Notes under the pieces: generated by a model
What the model was told of the DNA's origin: nothing
Seen by the model: only the letters and a program-made list of their open reading frames with translations
The model's database searches: none
From: WM-3-3 sp041660045
Lineage (GTDB): Bacteria > Pseudomonadota > Gammaproteobacteria > Methylococcales > Methylomonadaceae
Direction: 5' to 3'
Length of the DNA: 64,000 bases
Assembly (NCBI GenBank): GCA_041660045.1
Contig: JBAZXA010000010.1
Coordinates: 60,279 to 124,278 of the forward strand
Shown: piece by piece, positions 34,822-43,207 of the stretch
Layout: every line of letters starts with the position of its first letter
Position numbering within the stretch: the first letter of the stretch is position 1
Made by a program: the position numbers and the translations under genes

Positions 34822-35580
34822 TTAGGGTAAGACAAAGTTCACTAATTGATCTATGCCTTTTCCCATGCTATCGGGCGTGAAGTCTAGTTGCTCGATAGGT
34901 GCCTCTAGTCGGTTAACCCAAACTGTAGGGTAACCAAACCATTTAGCTCCTGCCGCATCCCAGCCCCCAAACGCTGCAAAAGCTATGTTATCTTTCGGAA
35001 GGCCAAATGCTTCAATCCCCATCTGGTAGGCGACAGGGCTTGGTTTGTAAGCTTGAACGTTGTCTGTGCTCAGATAAAACTCGAAAGCACTCTCAATACC
35101 TGAGTTTTTGGCATTGGTCAGCAACATTTCTTCGGTTAAGTTGGAAAGAAAGCCAAGCCGTATATTATTGTCTTTAAATTGCTGTAAGGCTGGTTTAATG
35201 TCGGGCCATAGACTTAAGTTTAGCCAGATTGACAGCAATCGTTGTTGTTTAGCAAGCGGCAGATCCAGCTTTAAGCTTTCTGCTGAAAATATTAGCGCGT
35301 CCTCTAGCACGGCATAAAAACTTTTGTAATGCCCACCGACTGTGCGCAGCCAGGTATAAGCAAATATTTTGGTAAACCAGAGTTGCGCAAGAGCGCCGCC
35401 CTGTTCAGGGAACAATTCTTTTGCCAAGCCAAAAATTGGTCTTGGGTCAAATATAACAAAACCATCAAAAGCAATTGCTTTGATTTTAGGATTTTCTTGT
35501 GCCAAGACAGGCCCAGATAAAAAACTTGCTGCAACAGTTCCGGAAATCAGCTTGAGTAGTTGTCTACGAGTTAAAGGCAT
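34822..35580 (-). CDS. Tat-exported haloacid dehalogenase (type II HAD) family protein
   Basis: A 252-aa protein from the ATG at 35580 with a twin-arginine-like signal (TRRQLLKLISG) ending near VLAQ. The HAD core begins IAFDGFVIFDP with the nucleophile Asp, then LGFLSNLTEEML (motif II Ser/Asn), AYKPSPVAYQMG (motif III Lys) and AAFGGWDAAGAKWFG (motif IV). Type II dehalogenases hydrolyse 2-haloalkanoic acids; a periplasmic one is unusual, so the substrate is uncertain. Upstream lies about 500 bp without a gene. Confidence 0.82.
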   Translation of the reverse strand: MPLTRRQLLKLISGTVAASFLSGPVLAQENPKIKAIAFDGFVIFDPRPIFGLAKELFPEQGGALAQLWFTKIFAYTWLRTVGGHYKSFYAVLEDALIFSAESLKLDLPLAKQQRLLSIWLNLSLWPDIKPALQQFKDNNIRLGFLSNLTEEMLLTNAKNSGIESAFEFYLSTDNVQAYKPSPVAYQMGIEAFGLPKDNIAFAAFGGWDAAGAKWFGYPTVWVNRLEAPIEQLDFTPDSMGKGIDQLVNFVLP

Positions 35581-36083
35581 TATGGTTTTCCCAATGGTGA
35601 TGTGTTCTAACTTAAAACCAAGTGGCGGGCGCACTGGCACGCATCTTTAGCGTGTTAGATTAGACGTTATCGAAGTTGTAAGAATATTAACAGGTCGCTT
35701 GGGTTTGCTTTTTAAGTAACCAGATTATTGTTGCTGGATACCAAGTTTGATGTTCTCAATAAGCGTAACCTCCTTATAGATACATTGATGTACCAGGTTT
35801 TATTAAGCCTTTTATGGCGGGTAGCCGTTTAATGTGTGTAAACCCATATTACCATCATTTATTTAGCGAATAACCTGTCAACTTTAGCAGCTGTGTAGGT
35901 TTATTAATTTAAGTTAGTTTATGGCGACTTAAGTGATAAAAAGAACCAGAGCCGCGCAATATGGCAACTTAGGTCAATAGAGGCTAAGACGGTTGTTTGA
36001 AATATTCAAAAGCGTAAGCCAAAACGTGAAAACATTAAGCCTTGCGTACTTGGTTTAAAGAACGGCACTTGAGGAGGCGTTGT
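35581..36083. other. Intergenic stretch between divergent genes
   Basis: About 500 bp with divergent promoters expected for the HAD gene and the beta-propeller gene. No ORF with motifs. A GAGGAGGCG Shine-Dalgarno sits just before 36084. Confidence 0.35.
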
Positions 36084-37124
36084 ATGCGGACATTAATGTT
36101 TACCGTGGTTTTAGCAATGGCTATTGCAAGTTGCCAATCAAATCTAAGCGGTAAAATTTCAACAACAAATGAAATGGTAAATGCCGTTAGTTTAGGTGGC
36201 GTTGAATTAGATTCAATAAAAATCAAAAAAACGGCGCTTTTCCCAGAAGATATTGGTTATAACCCTATTACCGATAAATTTATACTGGGGTCTTTTCGCG
36301 AAGGGGCAGTATATGAAGTGGGCATGGATGGCAGTTATCGCAAATTGATTGAGGATGATCGGTTAAATTCGGTACTGGGAATACACATAGACAGTATTAG
36401 GAATAGGCTACTTGTGGTTAATTCTGATATTGGTGCCAGTGTTCGCTCAAATATAGATGGCCCAAACAAAGCAGCTTCTATAGGTATTTATGAACTCTCT
36501 TCAGGTAAGGCAATTAAGTTTATTGACCTTGGAAAATTAAGACCTAATGCAGAGCATTTGGTCAATGGAATTACCATGGATAATGCAGGTAACGCCTATA
36601 TTACCGATAGTTTTTCCCCTATTATTTATAAAGTAGATACCCAAGGCCAAGCGTCTGTTTTTCTTGAGAGCAATAGGTTCATGGGTGAAGGCATCAATTT
36701 AAATGGTATTGTTTTTCATCCTGATGGTTATCTGATTACGGTGAAAAAAAATGAAGGGGTGCTTTTTAAGGTGCCATTAAAGAATCCTGAAAATTTTGTG
36801 CAAATTGAAATTGCCGACAAATTTGTAGGTGGGGATGGGCTTATTTTAGCCAGTAAAAATGACTTGGTCGTTATTGCTAACAGAGCCTTAGGTCAGCTTA
36901 CAGAATCCGTTTTTTCCGTCCACAGTAGCGATAATTGGGGGACAGCAAAGATGCTGGACAATTATAAGTTTGGCAAAGTCTATGTGACGACAGGGGCTAT
37001 TAGAAAAGGCAAAATCTATGTTTTACACAGTGATCTTGCATCGTTGATCCAGGCGCCTAAAACGCAAAAAGACAAACTGCTGAATAAAGCGACTATCCAA
37101 CAAGTAGGGATTGTGCATTTATAA
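36084..37124 (+). CDS. Beta-propeller (SMP-30/gluconolactonase-like) lipoprotein
   Basis: A 346-aa protein from the ATG at 36084 with GAGGAGG nine bases before it; an earlier ATG-like start at 36042 lacks a site. The signal ends in AIASC, a lipobox. The rest repeats short strand sets such as DIGYNPITDKFILGSF, GIHIDSIRNRLLVV, GITMDNAGNAYITDSFSPIIYKVD and GIVFHPDGYLITV, as in six-bladed SMP-30/NHL-like propellers. The last strand is weak. Possibly a sugar-lactone hydrolase or a binding protein. Metal ligands not proved. Confidence 0.8.
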   Translation: MRTLMFTVVLAMAIASCQSNLSGKISTTNEMVNAVSLGGVELDSIKIKKTALFPEDIGYNPITDKFILGSFREGAVYEVGMDGSYRKLIEDDRLNSVLGIHIDSIRNRLLVVNSDIGASVRSNIDGPNKAASIGIYELSSGKAIKFIDLGKLRPNAEHLVNGITMDNAGNAYITDSFSPIIYKVDTQGQASVFLESNRFMGEGINLNGIVFHPDGYLITVKKNEGVLFKVPLKNPENFVQIEIADKFVGGDGLILASKNDLVVIANRALGQLTESVFSVHSSDNWGTAKMLDNYKFGKVYVTTGAIRKGKIYVLHSDLASLIQAPKTQKDKLLNKATIQQVGIVHL

Positions 37125-37336
37125 TCTGCTGCATCATGTCTAAAATGACTAGAGAGCCTAAGCGTTTTAGTTTTTCCGGTTTAGGCCGGCAACTCAGTAA
37201 CCAAGCTTGTTTAGCTAGAATTTATGTGGCATGAATCTTGGTTTGATCAAAGTGGTTGGTAATTTGGAACTTACCTCGGCAAAAAAAGTCCTTATAGTCA
37301 GGATAAACTTCATTTATTACTGACATCAACTAGGCA

Positions 37337-37759
37337 GTGAATTTAATTATAGGCCGCTCTCAAAATTGTTTTTATAAGCACGCTATGGTTTTGATAGTGT
37401 TAATAAGCTGGTTTTGCCCGATGCTTCCAGCTGTATGTGACATGAACTCGAGCTTGCTGGTATTAAAGCCTTTTTCATCTAATAGCCAACACAGCAACCT
37501 GCTGACGCCAGCCGATAAACCGCACACCACCCATAACTGTAACACTAAGCCTTGTCTTGAAGCACTAAGTGACAGCGGGTCTGCTGCCTTTTTTACTACG
37601 CAAGCAAAACTGAATATTCCGGTCGCCATACTAATTTTGTTTTGGGCGGCTTTGCTTTTTGATTTTCGTTTACCTCCCAAGCCCAGCACCTACAAACTGA
37701 GACAGCTTCCTGGCCGGCAGATTTCACTAATCTACCGGTTCTGTAGCCTACTTAACTAG
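37337..37759 (+). CDS. Hypothetical protein upstream of the copper genes
   Basis: A 140-aa frame from a GTG at 37337; a second start at an ATG at 37384 is equally good. It has a hydrophobic start (signal or membrane), a Cys/His-containing middle (HTTHNCNTKPC), a membrane segment (LNIPVAILILFWAALLF) and an end like PGRQISLIYRFCSLLN. Small proteins of similar shape often precede copA/copB in gammaproteobacteria, and the His/Cys suggests metal contact, but the role is unknown. Confidence 0.5.
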   Translation: MNLIIGRSQNCFYKHAMVLIVLISWFCPMLPAVCDMNSSLLVLKPFSSNSQHSNLLTPADKPHTTHNCNTKPCLEALSDSGSAAFFTTQAKLNIPVAILILFWAALLFDFRLPPKPSTYKLRQLPGRQISLIYRFCSLLN

Positions 37760-37984
37760 CATTCTTTCCGTAGTATCGCCTGGGTAATACCCACAGACAC
37801 CCGTTATAGCCGTGCAATTTAGTTTTAACGCTCCGGCTGTGCCTGTGTTTAAAATCCACGGCGTCATCTTAAATCCAGCCTTGTACCGATTATAAACTAG
37901 CTTTCGGCGATTTAGTCCGATGGTAATGTTTGCTAATAATATCCAGTACAGCGTGGAAATCTTGAAGTTTGCTAATATAAGATT

Positions 37985-39775
37985 ATGAAACGAATGCATA
38001 TACCTCATAACACATTACCTAATTTTTCGCGCCGGCGCTTTCTTGCTGCAATGGCGGTTAGCGGCATTGCGGCTAATTTTCCGCTAAGCCTTAAAGCGAG
38101 TCAGTTAAGCGGGCCGCAATTAGTAAACAACCTGCTAAGTGGTACAGAATTTGAGCTTACCATTGCCGAGACGGCAGTAAATATTAACGGTATGCCCAGA
38201 AAGGCAACCACTATTAACGGCACTTTGCCAGCGCCAACATTGCGCTGGCGTGAAGGTGAGACGGTAAGCATTCGGGTAACCAATTTACTGAAAGAACAAA
38301 CCTCAATCCACTGGCATGGCATACTGCCGCCGTATCAAATGGATGGCGTACCCGGCATTAGCTTTGCTGGGATTGCACCCAATGAAAGTTTTACGTATCA
38401 GTTTAAAGTCGAGCAAAGCGGTACCTATTGGTACCACTCACACTCTGGCACGCAAGAGCAAACTGGCCTATATGGCGGCATTATTGTTGAGCCAGCCGGT
38501 GCCGATGCCATCCAAGCAGACCGGGACTACATTGTGTTATTGTCGGATTGGACAAACGAAGATCCAATGGTCGTCTATGCCAAGCTAAAAAAAGACAGCA
38601 GTTACTATAATTATAACCAGCCTACATTTTCAGATCTTGTAAAAGATACGGCGGATAGCGGTCTGCAAGCGGCTATTGCAAAGCGCCATATGTGGAATAT
38701 GATGCGCATGAATCAAAGCGACCTTTCCGATATTTCCGCGTACACCTATACCTATTTGCTTAACGGTAACACCGCAGATGCCAATTGGACGGGCTTATTC
38801 AGCGCCGGTGAAAAAATAAGGCTACGCGTTATTAATGCCGCCGCGATGACGTTTTTTGATGTGCGTATCCCAGAGTTAAGCATGAAGGTGGTACAAACCG
38901 ACGGGCAAAACATTGAGCCGGTAAGTGTTGATGAATTCCGGATTGGCCCAGCCGAGACTTATGATGTCATTATTCAACCACAAAGCCGCGCGTATACCGT
39001 GTTTGCCCAAGCCATGGATAGAACCGGTTTTGTGCGTGGCACAATAGCACCGCAACCGGGTATGGCCGCTGCCATACCGGCACTGGACAAGCCCGTACCT
39101 TTAGACATGACAGATATGATGGGCGCTATGGATCATGCCATGGCATCCGGCAATGCTGATGGGGTTACCGCTACGGCTCAAACGCCTTTGTCCGAGAGTC
39201 AGCATGAACATCATCACGCCATGCCTAGCGAACACTCTACAGCCAGTGCAACACAGCCAGTACGCCACGCCAGCACCGAATACGGCGCTAGTGTTGATAT
39301 GCGGGTTGACACGCCGAGAATCAATTTGGATGACCCGGGCATAGGCTTACGCCATAACGGCCGCCGGGTGCTAACCTATGCTGATATGCGGACTATCGGC
39401 GGGCCTTTGGATAAACGGCCGCCGACGCGCGAAATTGAGTTGCACTTAACCGGTAACATGGAACGCTATACGTGGTCTTTTGATGGCCTGGAATTTAGCG
39501 AGTCATCGCCAATACATTTCCGTCACCGCGAACGTACCCGCGTAATTATAGTGAATGACACCATGATGACCCACCCTTTGCACTTGCATGGCATGTGGTG
39601 CGAATTGGAAACGCCCGATGGTGAATTCCTGGTGCGTAAGCACACCCTTAATGTGCAGCCTGCGCAGCGTATCAGCTTTTTGGTTACGCCTGAGGTTTTA
39701 GGGCGCTGGGCATGGCATTGCCATCTGGTTTATCACATGCATGCTGGCATGATGCGTGAGGTTGTCGTTGCATGA
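37985..39775 (+). CDS. copA: Periplasmic multicopper oxidase, copper resistance protein CopA
   Basis: A 596-aa protein with a Tat signal (SRRRFLAAMAVSG). Copper sites are HWHG near residue 110, WYHSHSG near 150, HPLHLHGMW near 530, and WAWHCHLVYHMHAGMM near 577, which give the T1, T2 and T3 copper ligands of the family. A Met/His-rich stretch sits in the middle (DMTDMMGAMDHAM, then EHHHAMPSEHS). CopA oxidises or sequesters Cu(I) in the periplasm. Four bases overlap with copB (ATGA). No CopS/CopR or CopC/D is visible next to it. Confidence 0.93.
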   Translation: MKRMHIPHNTLPNFSRRRFLAAMAVSGIAANFPLSLKASQLSGPQLVNNLLSGTEFELTIAETAVNINGMPRKATTINGTLPAPTLRWREGETVSIRVTNLLKEQTSIHWHGILPPYQMDGVPGISFAGIAPNESFTYQFKVEQSGTYWYHSHSGTQEQTGLYGGIIVEPAGADAIQADRDYIVLLSDWTNEDPMVVYAKLKKDSSYYNYNQPTFSDLVKDTADSGLQAAIAKRHMWNMMRMNQSDLSDISAYTYTYLLNGNTADANWTGLFSAGEKIRLRVINAAAMTFFDVRIPELSMKVVQTDGQNIEPVSVDEFRIGPAETYDVIIQPQSRAYTVFAQAMDRTGFVRGTIAPQPGMAAAIPALDKPVPLDMTDMMGAMDHAMASGNADGVTATAQTPLSESQHEHHHAMPSEHSTASATQPVRHASTEYGASVDMRVDTPRINLDDPGIGLRHNGRRVLTYADMRTIGGPLDKRPPTREIELHLTGNMERYTWSFDGLEFSESSPIHFRHRERTRVIIVNDTMMTHPLHLHGMWCELETPDGEFLVRKHTLNVQPAQRISFLVTPEVLGRWAWHCHLVYHMHAGMMREVVVA

Positions 39776-40656
39776 GTGCTTGCCCGGTTTTCAATGTTCA
39801 ATTAGGCCTTTTTATATTGGCAGCATCGTGTTCTGCTTGGGGGGATGGTACGGATAGCTACCCTAGCGCGTTACCTATAAGCCACGCAGAACAACATAAG
39901 CAGTACATGGACAATGTGGACAGCCGCCATGCGACAGATGAACATAGTGTTTTGCCTAACAATACCCGCGATCCACATGCTTATTCTGACGGTTATGATT
40001 TTGGTAGCTTAGGGAAACCTGAAATGGATCATCAGACCTATCTGGCTTCGGTTATTGTCGACCGTTTGGAAGGCTTTACCGCCCGCGATAAAATCTCATT
40101 AACCTACGATTGGCAGGCGTGGTATGGCAGCTCGTATGATAAGGCTTTAATCAGGTCTGAAGGCGAAATAGAAACAGGCCGTTTTTCTAATGCCCGTAAC
40201 GAATTGCTTTGGTCGCACGCTTTAACGCCCTATTGGGATACCCAATTGGGCTTACGTTATGACAACAACCAAGGCGCAGGGCGCGGCTGGCTTGCCTTCG
40301 GCCTTCAGGGACTAATCCCGTACTGGCTTTATACGGAGGCTACCGGCTATGTCAACGAGCAAGGGCGGGCATCATTGCGGCTAGAGTTTGAATACGATTG
40401 GCTGTTAACGCAAAAACTAAAACTACAACCCCGTATTGAAATGAACTTCTATAGCCGTAACGACTCGCCACGAGGCGTTAAAAATGGCTTATCCGACCTA
40501 GAAGCTGGGTTTCGCCTGCGCTACGAAATCACCCGTGAATTTGCGCCTTATGCGGGTATGGAATGGGTGCTTGCAAACAATCCAGCCGCACAAAACATAC
40601 CGCTAAACCGCACTGATGAAGTCCGTTTTGTCGCAGGCATCCATTTTTGGATTTGA
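39772..40656 (+). CDS. copB: Outer-membrane copper resistance protein CopB
   Basis: A 294-aa protein with a signal peptide, then a low-complexity His/Asp part and a beta-barrel region. Typical CopB segments are MDHQTYLASVIVDRLEG, ARDKISLTYDWQAWYG, SHALTPYWDTQLGLRYD, GLIPYWLYTEATGYVNE, RLEFEYDWLLTQKL and EFAPYAGMEWV, and the chain ends in an aromatic residue pattern (IHFWI) seen in outer-membrane proteins. It overlaps copA by four bases and acts with it in copper resistance. Confidence 0.92.
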   Translation: MSACPVFNVQLGLFILAASCSAWGDGTDSYPSALPISHAEQHKQYMDNVDSRHATDEHSVLPNNTRDPHAYSDGYDFGSLGKPEMDHQTYLASVIVDRLEGFTARDKISLTYDWQAWYGSSYDKALIRSEGEIETGRFSNARNELLWSHALTPYWDTQLGLRYDNNQGAGRGWLAFGLQGLIPYWLYTEATGYVNEQGRASLRLEFEYDWLLTQKLKLQPRIEMNFYSRNDSPRGVKNGLSDLEAGFRLRYEITREFAPYAGMEWVLANNPAAQNIPLNRTDEVRFVAGIHFWI

Positions 40657-40722
40657 GTTTTGGGGGGTAAGTTTTAGCCAGCTAATTCTATAGGCAGCAA
40701 AAACGCTGTCGTTCTTTAGTGC

Positions 40723-40745
40723 CTGCCTTGCCGCTAACAAGGCAG
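40723..40745. terminator. Hairpin between convergent copB and creA-like genes
   Basis: CTGCCTTG and CAAGGCAG form an 8-bp stem around CCGCTAA, followed by a CAGCTTAAGCTG palindrome. It lies in the 100-bp gap between copB and the convergent CreA gene, so it can end both transcripts. Confidence 0.5.
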
Positions 40746-40757
40746 CTTAAGCTGCAA

Positions 40758-41225
40758 TTATTTGCCACCCCAAGGCATAATAGGAACGGAAGAGATGCTG
40801 CTGCTAGGGGCGCCTTCGATTATCTTTCGGCTGATGGCAACATAAATTAACGTGTTGCGTTTGCTGTCAAACATCCGTTTTACTTTGGTTTCTTTAAAAA
40901 ATAGCGAGGTGTTTTCGCTAAACGCGGTTTCTTCTTCAGGCAACTTGCCTTCGATGCTGATGGGGCCGACTTGGCTGCAGGAAATAGAAAAGCGCGATGG
41001 GTCTTCAGCCACACCTAAGCTGCCAGAAATGCCGCCAGTGCGGGCTTGGCTAATATAGCAAGCGACTCCTTTTACTTTCGGGTCGTCATAAGCTTCGACA
41101 CAAATTTTGTCATTCGCACCGACTAATTTCCAGGTGGTAGTCAAACAACCGATTTCTTCTGATTGGGCGCTGAGTGGCAGTAAATATATGCAGTTCAGTA
41201 TGCAAAAGACAATTCGTTTTTTCAT
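40758..41225 (-). CDS. creA: CreA family periplasmic protein
   Basis: A 155-aa protein with a signal peptide ending near AQSEE. The mature part has the CreA pattern: IGCLTTTWKLVG, KICVEAYDDPKVKGVACYIS, ARTGGISGSLGVAEDPS, RFSISC, ETKVKRMFD and LIYVAISRKIIEG, with four conserved Cys residues. The role of CreA is unknown. Confidence 0.92.
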   Translation of the reverse strand: MKKRIVFCILNCIYLLPLSAQSEEIGCLTTTWKLVGANDKICVEAYDDPKVKGVACYISQARTGGISGSLGVAEDPSRFSISCSQVGPISIEGKLPEEETAFSENTSLFFKETKVKRMFDSKRNTLIYVAISRKIIEGAPSSSISSVPIMPWGGK

Positions 41226-41557
41226 AATGGCTTACTCGTTAAGTTGACAAGGTTACAGGGCTGGGCATAGGCACATAGCGTAGCACTAGCGCGCGGCAAT
41301 ACGCGGACAATTCGTTAGTACAGCATAAACTGGTTAGGCAATGTACAGGCTACTAGTTTGTAAGCGGGTATTGGCAACGGATTAAAAGCAAAGTTTTGTT
41401 ATTGAAAAGGCTATTTTGCGTAAAGAAACTCATTATTTTAATTAAGCAACTATTCAGCTGTCCCAAAATAGAATAATGCCAAGCGTCAAAGATAACAATA
41501 TTTGATGGCGGTAGTTGCTATAAAACTTCGATATGAACTTATCTTATGGGAATCAAA
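41226..41557. other. Intergenic stretch between divergent genes
   Basis: About 330 bp. Carries the two divergent promoters presumably. AT-rich from 41380 on. No ORF with motifs. Confidence 0.3.
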
Positions 41558-41947
41558 ATGAAAAAATTATTGTTAATACCTGCTGTACTGATGGTGATGT
41601 CCTATTCAACCGCTTTATTGGCAGACGACGATGATGATTATTACGAGGACAATGGCCGTTATGCGTATCAACAGCCAAGATGTGAAAACAACAGGCAAGT
41701 ATATGGCTATTATCCACAGCAGCAAAACCAAAACTATTATCAGCAACCGGCTAATAATTATTATAACCAGCAGCCTAATTACAATGCTCGGCAAAATCCA
41801 AATGCAGGCTATTACAATCAACGCTCTAGCCAAGGCTTATTAGGTGGTATTCTTGGTAGTGCGCTAGGTTATGAACTAGGTAATGGTGCGCCAGTAGGTG
41901 CAGGCTTGGGTGCGGCAGCGGGTGCCTATTTGGGTAACCGTTATTAA
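41558..41947 (+). CDS. Glycine-zipper outer-membrane-type protein
   Basis: A 129-aa protein from the ATG at 41558 (GGGA eight bases upstream). A signal peptide is followed by an acidic stretch (DDDDDYYEDN), an Asn/Gln/Tyr-rich low-complexity middle, and a C-terminal glycine zipper (LLGGILGSALGYELGNGA, then GAGLGAAAGAYLG) of the kind that inserts in membranes as in SlyB or OsmB-like proteins. Likely an envelope or stress protein; the exact role is unknown. Confidence 0.75.
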   Translation: MKKLLLIPAVLMVMSYSTALLADDDDDYYEDNGRYAYQQPRCENNRQVYGYYPQQQNQNYYQQPANNYYNQQPNYNARQNPNAGYYNQRSSQGLLGGILGSALGYELGNGAPVGAGLGAAAGAYLGNRY

Positions 41948-42051
41948 AGACAAGTATCAATCGGCAGGGCTGCGGCTTTTTCACGGGCTTAGGCGGTGAA
42001 CTTATAGAGGCATACACCGTCTATGGCATTTAGTGTTTTAGTGGTTATGAC

Positions 42052-42612
42052 ATGGATACCGTAAACCGTTTAAGCTGGGTGACGATTGTTTTACATTGGT
42101 TAGTTGCCATCCCCATGATTGGCCTTATCAGTTTAGGTTTGCTAATGGTTAATCTTGAGCTGTTTGATTACTACGGGTTACACAAGTCCATTGGTGTTAT
42201 GCTGGCTGCTGTCATACTGCTACGGGTGGCTTGGCGAATAAGGCAAGGTTGGCCGACACCTGTCGCCAGCTACCCTAAAGCTCAAGCGCTTTTAGCAAAA
42301 GCAGTGCATTGGTCGCTGATCATTTCTACGGTTTTAATGCCCTTATCAGGCATGTTATTCTCAGGGGCTAGCGGCCATGGTTTCGGGGTCTTTGGCTTAA
42401 GCCTAGTGTCTGAAAATTTAGACGCGGCAAAGCCCGGCGCGGTTATCCCCTTGAGCAAGTTTTGGAGCACAGTTGGCCAAACAGTCCATGAATATATGGG
42501 CTATCTGCTGATACTCGCCATAATTGTGCACATTGCGGGCGTGATTAAACATCATTATTTTGATAAAGACACCACTTTGTTGAGGATGCTAGGTCGGCAT
42601 AAAATGCTTTAA
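42052..42612 (+). CDS. Cytochrome b561 family membrane protein
   Basis: A 186-aa protein with four membrane helices and the haem-binding His set of the bacterial b561/CybB family: VLHWLVAIPM in helix 1, GLHKSIGV in helix 2, AVHWSLIIS in helix 3 and VHEYMGYLLI, then VHIAGVIKHHYF at the end. It passes electrons between quinol and a periplasmic acceptor, possibly superoxide. It starts 104 bp after the glycine-zipper gene. Confidence 0.9.
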   Translation: MDTVNRLSWVTIVLHWLVAIPMIGLISLGLLMVNLELFDYYGLHKSIGVMLAAVILLRVAWRIRQGWPTPVASYPKAQALLAKAVHWSLIISTVLMPLSGMLFSGASGHGFGVFGLSLVSENLDAAKPGAVIPLSKFWSTVGQTVHEYMGYLLILAIIVHIAGVIKHHYFDKDTTLLRMLGRHKML

Positions 42613-42799
42613 CAAGGGTTTAAGTAAATGCTGGTACTTGGTGTTTAGCGTTCTCATTCCTAAAGCTGGCGGCTAATCTGGCTTTGGGTAGTTAAACCAA
42701 AGGCATTTCAGCGTTTGGTTTTACGGGGCATTCGTAAAAAACTAGATTAACCCGGCTTTAGGCACAACCCGCTATCAAGCGCAAATTGGACGGTTACTC

Positions 42800-43045
42800 A
42801 TGGCTGCTTTACTGAATGTTTTACAACGTGCCATTATTCCATTAATTGCTGTCATAGCTACAGGCCTGCTTTGTATTGCAGGTATTGAGCCGCGCTGGCG
42901 TTGGCTTGGTTTAATGCTTACTGTCCCGCTAGTGTTGTTTAGCGTGTATTTGGTCCCACCAGAACCTGAACAACATCCGCACGTGGTTATCGGTGGCCGT
43001 CGCCGCAGTCTGCCGAGGGCAAACTCGGCATTAAACTGTGGTTAG
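42800..43045 (+). CDS. Small hypothetical membrane protein
   Basis: An 81-aa frame with two hydrophobic segments (about 11-29 and 34-50), then a Pro/His/Arg-rich tail (PPEPEQHPHVV, GGRRRSLPR). No family recognised. The Shine-Dalgarno is weak. Confidence 0.4.
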   Translation: MAALLNVLQRAIIPLIAVIATGLLCIAGIEPRWRWLGLMLTVPLVLFSVYLVPPEPEQHPHVVIGGRRRSLPRANSALNCG

Positions 43046-43207
43046 AGCTGGTATTCAGTTAATTAACGGCTACACTGAACGGATAACGCTAGCCTCAGCC
43101 AAGTCACTTTGGAATTCCAATAGGGTTTGCTAAAAGCTTGGCTTTACACCCTAACTAACCCAACTCATTTGTTTCCGATTTAATGTGTTGCATTACAACT
43201 TACTGGC

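Noticed and set aside
41615..41833. Hydrophobic minus-strand frame over the glycine-zipper gene
   Set aside because: Antisense of a Tyr/Asn-rich low-complexity stretch, hence the hydrophobic look.
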